A DNA stretch of 35,269 bases from an uncultured Clostridium sp. (GTDB taxonomy: Bacteria; Bacillota; Clostridia; TANB77; CAG-508), in the NCBI GenBank assembly GCA_902492105.1, contig CABUKD010000020.1, positions 1 through 35,269 of the forward strand, given 5' to 3'. A program made the translations under genes and the position numbers. The notes beneath the pieces were generated by a model. The model saw only the letters and a program-made list of their open reading frames with translations. It was not told where the DNA came from and made no database searches. This document shows positions 1 through 7,600 of the stretch, in pieces. The stretch's first letter is position 1. The number at the start of each line of letters is the position of its first letter.

Positions 1-103
1 TAAATATCAGTACAGTGCATAATGCTATTGATATTATTGTAAATAGTGTTCGTTTTCTATTTCTTTTTATATTATTTAAGGTTAATCTTGTTTCTATATT
101 CAT
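1..103 (-). CDS. FtsX/MacB-like ABC transporter permease, 5' end only
   Basis: The first 34 codons of a minus-strand gene lie at the left edge and the rest is outside the window. The start is the ATG at 103-101, preceded by an AGGAGAT ribosome binding site at 113-107. The peptide begins MNIETRLTLNNIKRNRKR and then turns hydrophobic (TLFTIISIALCTVLIF). A short amphipathic start with a basic NxKRNRKR patch followed directly by the first membrane helix is typical of FtsX/MacB-type permeases, which export lipids, peptides or antibiotics with a partner ATPase. The family call rests on this start alone, so it is moderate. The gene is separated by a terminator from the secreted-protein gene upstream of it. 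Confidence 0.5.
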   Translation of the reverse strand, partial: MNIETRLTLNNIKRNRKRTLFTIISIALCTVLIF

Positions 104-125
104 ACTATCTCCTGTAGTTCAATTA

Positions 126-162
126 TTAAAATAAAAAGTGGAACTTGGAATCCAAGCTCCAC
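126..162 (-). terminator. Intrinsic terminator after the small secreted protein gene
   Basis: The sequence at 138-162 folds into a stem (GTGGAACTTGG paired with CCAAGCTCCAC, one G-U pair). Read on the minus strand it is followed by TTTTTATTTT. It lies downstream of the gene ending at 242 and upstream of the permease start at 103. Confidence 0.8.
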
Positions 163-241
163 TAAATAAGATGCGAATGTGCAGAACAGTTAGTTAATTG
201 TTTTTACATTGTTGACTCGCTCTACCAGTGGATTTTACCTT

Positions 242-712
242 TTAAGTTTTATAAAAGTATAAGTCCAAGTCATAAAGCCAGTTATTGTTGTTCCATTCAA
301 CAGAAATCTCCCAAGTCCCAGCAGTCATAGCAGATATATAGGTAATTCCTTGCAACGTGTTGTTAGCCGTTGTAGAAATATGTCTAGTATCTCCTGTATC
401 CCGATTAGTTAGGGCGAATCTCACAGATCCTGTGGAACTTCCAGTCCTACCCACAGTCCAACGCAGAGTTTTGCATTTTTCTCCAACATAGACGGTACCA
501 AGCACTTTGTTCGTTGAGAGTCGTCCTGTGTAATGAAACTCCGCCACCGGATCTACAACAAGAAGGCTAATCTCATTCTGCACAGACTCGGTCGTAATAG
601 TGGGCTCTTCCGCATTGGAAGTTTGTTCTGTTGCCATAACAGGAACACTCAATCCAAACAGCATAATCAGCATCAGAACAACAGACGCAATCGATTTAAA
701 TTTATTATGCAT
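242..712 (-). CDS. Small secreted protein of unknown function
   Basis: This 156-residue protein is not recognised. The start chosen is the ATG at 712, because AGGAGG lies at 724-719 with a 6-nt spacer; a longer frame to 751 would place the start inside the leader. Residues 1-27 form a signal peptide (basic MHNKFK, hydrophobic core, cleavage probably after PVMA). The mature part is about 130 residues. Its second half has a beta-sandwich-like pattern with alternating polar and aromatic residues (TGSVRFALTNRDTG, GTWEISVEWNNNNWLYDLDLYFYK). This resembles small secreted Ig- or pre-peptidase-C-like domains, but no family is claimed. It is monocistronic, with its own promoter and terminator. Its promoter contains a perfect palindrome, so regulation by a dedicated repressor is plausible. 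Confidence 0.75.
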   Translation of the reverse strand: MHNKFKSIASVVLMLIMLFGLSVPVMATEQTSNAEEPTITTESVQNEISLLVVDPVAEFHYTGRLSTNKVLGTVYVGEKCKTLRWTVGRTGSSTGSVRFALTNRDTGDTRHISTTANNTLQGITYISAMTAGTWEISVEWNNNNWLYDLDLYFYKT

Positions 713-779
713 ATTATGCCTCCTAAAAATAAAAAGATTACACATTCGCACTTATTTTATAAAAAATATTTACAGGTTC

Positions 780-808
780 ATATTAACATATTTTATAAAA
801 TATGTCAA
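780..808 (-). promoter_or_regulatory. Promoter with palindromic operator for the secreted protein
   Basis: On the minus strand, TTGACA (808-803) and TAATAT (785-780) are separated by exactly 17 nt. The spacer coincides with a perfect 20-nt palindrome, ACATATTTTATAAAATATGT, at 786-805. Transcription would start near 773, giving a leader of about 60 nt. Confidence 0.7.
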
Positions 809-906
809 TATTTTCCACTTAATTATTAAGTTAAAAATAACGTAAGACAAAAATTCTATATTTTATCTACATAAATTTTACATTTAATCTAACCTATTAT
901 TAACTC

Positions 907-2052
907 TTATTTCCTTCCCAACGTCACTTCCATATTCATTTCTCTATTATTTCTCAAAACTTTTAGAGTTACAGTATCTCCGGGCTTTTTTTCATAAATA
1001 TAACATCTTAAATCACACATTTTATTTAAAGAAATTCCATCAACTTCTAGTAACACATCTTTTTCTTGTATTCCATAGCGTGCTGCTGGGGAATTAAAAG
1101 TTACTTGTACTACATAAATACCATTTTCTAAATTAAGATTACTATCTAAATAAGGAATAATATTTTTATCGTAGGCAAACACCCCTAAATAAGCTTCTTC
1201 AAATTTACCGGTTGTAATAAAACTTTGAATAATATTTTTTGCAGTATTAATAGGAATGGCAAAACCTATGCCTTCTGCTGAAGTAATCTTAATACTATTA
1301 ATTCCAATTACTTCTCCTTGATTATTAATTAGCGGACCTCCACTATTTCCTGGATTAATCGTAGCATCTGTTTGAATTAAATCTTCCATATAGGAAGTAC
1401 TTCCCTCTTCTTCTAATAAAATAGTACGGTCTACAGCGCTAATAATTCCAGAAGTTACCGTCCTTTGAAATTCGAAACCTATAGGATTTCCTATTGCATA
1501 AACACTTTGCCCTACTTTTACATTAGAAGAATCTCCTAAGGTTACAAAAGGCAAGTTTTTACTATTAATTTTAACAATTGCTAAATCTAAAGTAGAATCT
1601 GACCATACCACATTTCCCTGATAACTTTTTCCAGTAGAAAGTGTAACATAACAATTGCTATATTTTCCTCCTGAAACATGCTCATTTGTTAAAATATAGC
1701 CATTTTCCGAAACAATCATTCCTGTACCTAAACCTAATTCTGATGTACCATCTTCTAAAAAAATAGTAGTTCCACTATTTTTTAATTTAGAAATTCCCAC
1801 AATAGATTCATTTACTTGTTCTATGACCTCTGTAATTGTTTTATCCTCTTTTTCTATTTGTTCCACTGTTTGAGAAAGTTTTGTTACATCTGTTGTTTGC
1901 TTAGATACATTAGTTGGAGTAGTATTAATATCTATTTGAAAATAAACTAAATAAGTAAGTGCCAAAATAATAACTAACAAAATACTAATAATAACACCTA
2001 TACAATACCTTTTAATTCTTTTTCTTTTCTCTCTTTTTAAATATTCTTCCAT
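907..2052 (-). CDS. htrA: HtrA/DegP-family membrane-anchored serine protease
   Basis: This 381-residue protein is an S1C (trypsin-like) protease for quality control of proteins outside the membrane. A basic N terminus is followed by one membrane helix at about 17-38, so the catalytic part faces outward. The triad is visible: His125 in TNEHV, Asp156 in LDLAIVK and Ser237 in GNSGGPL. A single PDZ domain covers about 285-378. The layout (anchor, protease, one PDZ) matches Firmicute HtrA-type proteins. The ribosome binding site before the ATG is weak (AAGAAAG). The gene lies downstream of the acyl-CoA synthetase gene on the same strand but is separated from it by two palindromic elements, so it is probably transcribed alone. 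Family assignment is secure; the exact paralogue is not known. Confidence 0.93.
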   Translation of the reverse strand: MEEYLKREKRKRIKRYCIGVIISILLVIILALTYLVYFQIDINTTPTNVSKQTTDVTKLSQTVEQIEKEDKTITEVIEQVNESIVGISKLKNSGTTIFLEDGTSELGLGTGMIVSENGYILTNEHVSGGKYSNCYVTLSTGKSYQGNVVWSDSTLDLAIVKINSKNLPFVTLGDSSNVKVGQSVYAIGNPIGFEFQRTVTSGIISAVDRTILLEEEGSTSYMEDLIQTDATINPGNSGGPLINNQGEVIGINSIKITSAEGIGFAIPINTAKNIIQSFITTGKFEEAYLGVFAYDKNIIPYLDSNLNLENGIYVVQVTFNSPAARYGIQEKDVLLEVDGISLNKMCDLRCYIYEKKPGDTVTLKVLRNNREMNMEVTLGRK

Positions 2053-2126
2053 ACTTTCTTAGAACTTTTCTTTTTTTATGTACAATATTTTTTATATTAT
2101 TCTCTAACTTTGTTGCTCATAATAAA

Positions 2127-2166
2127 AATAATAAAGGAAAAGTCCTTACTCCTTTCCTTTATTATT
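2127..2166. terminator. Long A/T-flanked hairpin
   Basis: A 14-bp perfect stem, AATAATAAAGGAAA (2127-2140) with TTTCCTTTATTATT (2153-2166), is followed on the plus strand by TTTT. On the minus strand it is followed by TTTTATTATG. It is a plausible bidirectional terminator lying upstream of htrA. Confidence 0.55.
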
Positions 2167-2213
2167 TTTTCCTATTTTTTCTAAATTTAATCATTTTTAA
2201 TCTTATTTTTTAG

Positions 2214-2359
2214 TTAAAAGTGATATATTTCTTTTTGAATTACGTCTTAAGGTGGGGACCAACAAGTTAGAAAGTGTTTTAAATTTTATTTATAAAATTT
2301 AAAATACACTTTCTTATGTAGTTGGGGGACGTAAGAAAAAAGAAATATATCACTTTTAA
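2214..2359. repeat. 146-bp nested palindrome downstream of the acyl-CoA synthetase gene
   Basis: The outer arms at 2214-2236 and 2337-2359 are perfect 23-nt inverted repeats. Inside lie TTACGTC/GACGTAA (2240-2246 and 2328-2334), CCAAC/GTTGG (2259-2263 and 2321-2325), and an inner stem running from AGAAAGTGT at 2269 to ACACTTTCT ending at 2314, with a 2-nt bulge. The single-stranded parts are G-rich (GGTGGGGACC, GTTGGGGGAC). The outer arm starts 14 nt after the stop of the acyl-CoA synthetase gene, so it could also end transcription. Size and symmetry are like a MITE or another non-autonomous palindromic element. Confidence 0.75.
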
Positions 2360-2373
2360 GTTAGTCATACTAT

Positions 2374-4110
2374 TTAAGATACTGTTTTCTTCATTTCCTC
2401 ATATCTTTTTACTTTTTGTGTTGTAGTTTTTGCTAGAGGCTCATCTGTTACAACAATTTCTTTAATATGCTTTACATCTGGCAAAGTTTGATTAACTTCT
2501 TTTACTTGTTTCCAAATAATCTCTTTTATTTCTTCTAATTTCTTCTTTCCATAAAGTTGTTCTATATGCTCTTTATCATAAACAATTTTAGCACAAAGTG
2601 TAGTGTCCATAGAGCTTTTATCCCTCGAATATACCATACTTTCTAATACAGTTGGTAATTGGTTTAACAAAGTTTCTAATTCTTGTGGATAAATGTTTTT
2701 TCCATTTTTTAAAACAATAACATCATTTTTTCTACCACAAATATATAAAAATCCTTTTTTATCTAAATATCCATAATCCCCTGTGCAAAACCATCCATCT
2801 TGAAAAGCTTTTTTATTTGCCTCTTCATTTTCGTAATATCCAAGCATAACACTAGGTCCTTTTACTAAAATTTCTCCAACTCCATCTTCATCTGGGTTTT
2901 GAATTTTTACATCTAAATTATATAATGGAAGCCCTATAGAACCCGGCCTTTTTTCTTTATCTGTTTCACAAGATACTACAGGAGAAGTTTCTGTTAGCCC
3001 ATATCCTTGTACTAGTTTTACTCCAAAATCATTAAATCCATGGATAATTTTTTTGTCTAAAGGAGCTGCACCAACAAAAACAACTCTTAGTTTTCCTCCA
3101 AATTGATCTAATATAGGTTTAAAAGCTTTTCTTCTTACATCAATTTTTATTTTAGCTAATGCTTTAGTAATAGCTACCATTGTTTTCATAAGTGGCTTTT
3201 TGCCTTTTTCTTCTATGCTTTTCCATACTTTTTTGTGAATATTTTCTAATACCAAAGGTACAGATACAAAAACAGTAATATGATATTCATTCATATTTTT
3301 TTGAATATATTTTAATCCATCACAAAAAGCTACTGTAACACCAAAATAAATTCCATAAAGAAAGGTAATAGTACATTCAAAAGTATGGTGAATTGGTAAA
3401 AAGGAAAGCAAGGTATCATCTGTGGACATATGCACATAACTTGCAATGGCTTGAATATTAGCACATATATTATGTTGAGAAAGCATAACCCCTTTTGAAC
3501 AACTAGTAGTTCCAGAAGTATATAAAATAATGGACATAGCATTAGGATCTATTACAATTTGTTCATATTCCTTATTTCCATTTTCTAATAATTTTTTTCC
3601 TTGTATTAATAAATTTTGATAATTTAATACCTCTTTTTCTTCTGTTTCTTCCATACAAATAATGTACTTTAATTTACTCTCATCTTTTTTTATATTTAAA
3701 ACAGCTTGTACATATTTAGCCTCACACACAATAGCTTCTGCACCGCTTCTAATAATTAAAGATTGTATTTCGTTTTCTGGCAATGCTTTATCAAGTGGTA
3801 CAATAATCATTCCCCCTGTAGTTACAGCAAGATATGTAGTACACCATTCATAACGATTATTTCCTATTACTGCTATCTTTTTCCCCTTTAATCCCATAGA
3901 AAGCAAACTAGTACTTAACCCTTCTATATCCTTTTGAAATTGAGAATATGTTTTATACACATATTCTGGAGCTTCTAGCCCTTTACGTATTTTGTATTTA
4001 TACGCAATTTGGTCTGGATACTTACTAGCAGTTCTCCTAATTAACTCCCTAAAATCTCTAATCTCTTCTGCATTGTACACAACTCTACTCTTCTTTTTAT
4101 TCATTCCCAT
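2374..4110 (-). CDS. FadD-like long-chain acyl-CoA synthetase (AMP-forming)
   Basis: This protein of up to 578 residues belongs to the ANL superfamily: it activates a carboxylic acid with ATP to an acyl-adenylate and normally transfers it to CoA. Visible motifs are the P-loop-like YTSGTTSCSKGVM (197-209), YGLTETSP (370-377), FCTGDYG (441-447) and GRKND (459-463), then NGKNIYPQELE, with a lysine-rich C-terminal lobe. Length fits bacterial long-chain acyl-CoA ligases. Two ATGs lie six bases apart (4110 and 4104). The ribosome binding site AAGGGA is only 2-3 nt from the first but 8 nt from the second, so 4104 is the likelier start. It diverges from the NRPS gene and has no carrier-protein domain. 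It may supply an acyl starter to the NRPS, or it may serve ordinary lipid metabolism. Confidence 0.9.
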   Translation of the reverse strand: MGMNKKKSRVVYNAEEIRDFRELIRRTASKYPDQIAYKYKIRKGLEAPEYVYKTYSQFQKDIEGLSTSLLSMGLKGKKIAVIGNNRYEWCTTYLAVTTGGMIIVPLDKALPENEIQSLIIRSGAEAIVCEAKYVQAVLNIKKDESKLKYIICMEETEEKEVLNYQNLLIQGKKLLENGNKEYEQIVIDPNAMSIILYTSGTTSCSKGVMLSQHNICANIQAIASYVHMSTDDTLLSFLPIHHTFECTITFLYGIYFGVTVAFCDGLKYIQKNMNEYHITVFVSVPLVLENIHKKVWKSIEEKGKKPLMKTMVAITKALAKIKIDVRRKAFKPILDQFGGKLRVVFVGAAPLDKKIIHGFNDFGVKLVQGYGLTETSPVVSCETDKEKRPGSIGLPLYNLDVKIQNPDEDGVGEILVKGPSVMLGYYENEEANKKAFQDGWFCTGDYGYLDKKGFLYICGRKNDVIVLKNGKNIYPQELETLLNQLPTVLESMVYSRDKSSMDTTLCAKIVYDKEHIEQLYGKKKLEEIKEIIWKQVKEVNQTLPDVKHIKEIVVTDEPLAKTTTQKVKRYEEMKKTVS

Positions 4111-4207
4111 CTTCCCTTTTTTTATAAATTTAGATTTTTAAAATAGGATTTATCTATAAACCTTATTTATATTTTATAATTATTATTTATCTTTTATTTT
4201 TCTATTA

Positions 4208-4350
4208 GTTAATATAATACCTTTTCGCATTTCGAGTAATCGAGGAGCATTTTAAAGCAAATAATTGCATTACACTTAAAAAGAAAGTGTGCTGTAATTC
4301 ACAAGCCTATGCGACGAGCTTATGAGAAAAAGAAAAGGTATTATATTAAC
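4208..4350. repeat. Structured palindromic repeat, copy 1, with 18-bp outer arms
   Basis: Perfect 18-nt inverted repeats, GTTAATATAATACCTTTT (4208-4225) and its complement (4333-4350), enclose a 92-nt core at 4226-4317. In the core, CGCAT (4226) pairs with ATGCG near 4309-4313. A small TCGA-GTAA-TCGA hairpin has a GNRA-type loop. A 15-bp stem with one mismatch and G-U pairs is formed by AATTGCATTACACTT and AAGTGTGCTGTAATT. The result is a three-way-junction-like fold. Function is unknown. Confidence 0.75.
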
Positions 4351-4369
4351 CAATATTTATTTTAAAGTC

Positions 4370-4471
4370 TAATACCTATCCGCATTTCGAGTAATCGAGG
4401 AGCATTTTAGAGCAAATAATTGCATTACACTTAAAAGAAAGTGTGCCGTAATTCACAAGCCTATGCGACGA
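4370..4471. repeat. Structured palindromic repeat, copy 2
   Basis: This second copy of the core at 4226-4317 lies at 4381-4471 and is preceded by the shared AATACCT. It differs from copy 1 by three small changes: A to G in TTTAGAGCA, one fewer A in the hairpin loop, and T to C in GTGCCGTAA. It keeps CGCAT/ATGCG and the GTAA-loop hairpin but lacks the long outer arms of copy 1. The homology runs from AATACCT to GCGACGA, so the unit is about 100 nt. Confidence 0.75.
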
Positions 4472-4519
4472 ATTCTGTTCTTATTTTACAATAAAAGGAA
4501 TTTTTTATCAATATTTTCA

Positions 4520-4548
4520 TTGATTTTTCTATCACTCTAGTATATAAT
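4520..4548 (+). promoter_or_regulatory. Promoter of the NRPS gene
   Basis: TTGATT at 4520-4525 and TATAAT at 4543-4548 are separated by 17 nt. Transcription would start near 4555, about 100 nt before the NRPS ATG. The leader carries an AAAAGGGG ribosome binding site near 4640. Confidence 0.7.
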
Positions 4549-4656
4549 TTTAATAGTTGATTTTAAATTTTACAAAAGGAAATAATATTGTAGTATTTTT
4601 AATTACAAAAGATAAAAATGAAAAGAAAAATATTTATCTAAAAGGGGTAATATACT

Positions 4657-7600
4657 ATGGAGAAAAAATTATATTCCTTGACTAATCCACAAAAATCAAT
4701 TTGGTATCTAGAAAAATATTATCAAGGAACAAATATGAACAATATTTGTGGAACAATGACAATAAAAATTCCTGTAGATTTTGAAAAATTTGTTTTAGCA
4801 ATTAAGCAATTTGTAAAACAAAATGAAGGATGTAGAATTAGACTTTCTAAAGAACATGAACAAAAACAATATATTGTACCTTATAAAGATTTTGAAATAC
4901 CAATAGTAGAAGTCCAATCTAATAAACAAGTAGAAGAACTTACTAATGAAGTAGTAAGTAAGCCTTTTGCACTTTATGATTCTAGTTTATTTAGATTTGT
5001 AATATATCGTTTTCCAGATAATCATGGTGGTTTTATTATTAATATGCATCATTTTATTGCTGACTCTTGGACATTAGGAATTTTGGTAAACGAAATTGTT
5101 AGTATCTATTCCTCTTTTATAGATAATGCAGAAGTAGATTTAAAATCTCTTACAGATTTTTCTTATGTTCAGTATATTAACTCTGAACAAGAATACAAAA
5201 AAAGCAATAAATTTGAAAAAGATAAACAATATTGGAATACTCTATTTGAAACAGTTCCAGATGTTGCTTCTATTCCTGGCTCTGTTTTACGCAATTCTAG
5301 TAGCACCATTTTAGATTCTTCCGAAACTACTAGTGAATTAAAAGCACAAAGAGAAGAACTTACTTTTTCTACTTCTATTTTAAAACAGATAAAACAATAT
5401 TGTACTTTGCATAAAATTTCTTTATTTAATTTTTTAGTTGCAATTTATTCTATTTATATTGGAAAAGTATCTAACTTAGATAACTTTTGTTTAGGTACTC
5501 CTATTTTAAATCGCTCAAATTTTAAAGAAAAAGATACAGTTGGTATGTTTATTAATACTTTACCAATTAATATTTGTCTCAAAGAAAATCTATTATTCTC
5601 AAAATTTGTATCTAATATTTCTATTACATCAATGTCTTTATTAAGACATCAAAAATATTCTTATCAATCTATTTTGCAAGATTTAAGGCAAAAACAGCAT
5701 AATTTACCCGGATTATATAAAATTATGATTTCTTACCAAATTACAAAAATGAGTGAAGAACAAGAAAAAATTCCACATGAAAGTATTTGGTTTTTTAATC
5801 ATACCATTTCTAATGATATGGATATACATATTTTTGATTTAAATGATACAGACCAACTAAATGTAGCATATGACTACAAAATAAACAAATATAGTGTTGA
5901 AGATATTAGAAAAATACATGCTCGTATTGAATATATTATTTTACAAATTTTAGAAAAAGAGGATGTAGATATTTCTAAAATTAAAATTATAACACCTGAG
6001 GAAGAAAAACAATTAATTTATGATTTTAATAATACTACATGTGCTTACCCAAAAGAAAAAACTGTTATTCAATTATTTGAAGAACAAGTTTTACGTACCC
6101 CTAATGAAAAAGCAGTTCTTTTTGAAAACAATTTTATTACTTATGCAGAATTAAACGAAAAAGCTAACCAATTAGCTTATTACTTAAAAAATGTACAAAA
6201 AGTGCAACCAAAAACTTTAATAGGAATTATGGTAAATCGTTCTTTTGAAATGGTGATTGGATTACTTGCTATTTTAAAATGTGGTTGTTGTTATGTTCCT
6301 ATTGACCCAGAATACCCTATAGATAGAATAGAATATATGATTGAAAATAGTCATTCTCCTATTTTATTAACTGACCTCAAAAATAACAATAAAATTCAAA
6401 CAATTACAAATATTGATATTAGTTTAGGAAATAGTATTTATCAAAATCCTAATGGAAAATATAATATGCCTATTTCTTCTAGTGCAGAAGATTTACTTTA
6501 TGTAATTTATACATCTGGTTCAACAGGTAAGCCAAAAGGTGTAATGATTACAAACCAAAATGTAGTAAACTATATATATGGATTAACTAAACAAATTCCT
6601 ATTACAAAATATAAGAATTTTGTTTCTGTTACTACTATGTGTTTTGATATTTTTGTAACAGAAATATGGGGAAGTTTAACAAATGGTCTAACACTTATTT
6701 TAGCAAATGAACAAGAGCAAAATAATGGATATGCGCTTGAGATTCTTTGTACCCAAAACAAAGTAGACTTAATACAAACTACTCCTTCTCGTTTTAAATT
6801 ATTATTAAATACAGCTCATGATGCAAGCTTTTTTAAAAACTTTTCTATTATTATGGTAGGAGGAGAACCTTTAACAAAAGAATTAATTACAACTTTTCAT
6901 AAATATCCTAATATTCAGCTTTATAACATGTATGGACCTACAGAAACAACGGTATGGTCTAGTATAAAAGCTTTTCCAAAAGAAGAATATATTACAATAG
7001 GGGTTCCTATTCAAAACACACAAATTTATATTTTAGATAAAAATTATAACCTTGTTCCACCATATACTCCTGGAGAAATTTATATTGGTGGAGATGGTGT
7101 TGCTAAAGGCTATTACGAAAATCCTACTCTAACACAAGATAGTTTTATAACTTGGCCTTTAAACAATAAGTTATTATATAGAACTAGAGATTTAGGTTAC
7201 CAAGATTCTAATGGTGAAATTGTTCATTTAGGAAGAGCAGATTCTCAAACAAAAATTAATGGTTTTAGAGTAGAGCTTGGAGAAATAGAAAATGTAATAT
7301 TAAGTTATCCTAAAATAAAACAAGTTGTTGTTACTTATACAGATAACTTATTAGCTGCTTTTTATGTTTCTGATTCTGTAATAGAAAGCAAAACACTTTC
7401 TGATTATTTAATGGCAAAACTACCTTATTACATGGTACCAAAAGTATTTCAAAAAATGGATAAATTTCCATTAACACCAAATGGTAAAATTAATAGAAAA
7501 GCTTTACCTAAAGTAACTTTATCTGTACAAGAAAAAGAGTGGGTTTCTCCTAGAAATAAAATAGATGAGTTTATTAGTGCACAATTAAAACAAATCTTAC

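Larger units (their letters stand above)
4111..4656. other. Gene-free divergent region between the acyl-CoA synthetase and NRPS genes
   Basis: No convincing gene is seen in these 546 bases. The interval holds two copies of a structured repeat (4226-4317 and 4381-4471), the 18-bp arms around the first copy, a clear sigma-A promoter for the NRPS (4520-4548) and a leader of about 100 nt before the NRPS start. Confidence 0.8.

Noticed and set aside
4226..4471. Structured repeats considered as tandem c-di-GMP or THF riboswitches
   Set aside because: Known consensus motifs of those classes are not seen. The closing stem and GTAA loop alone are not diagnostic, and copy 1 has transposon-like outer arms.
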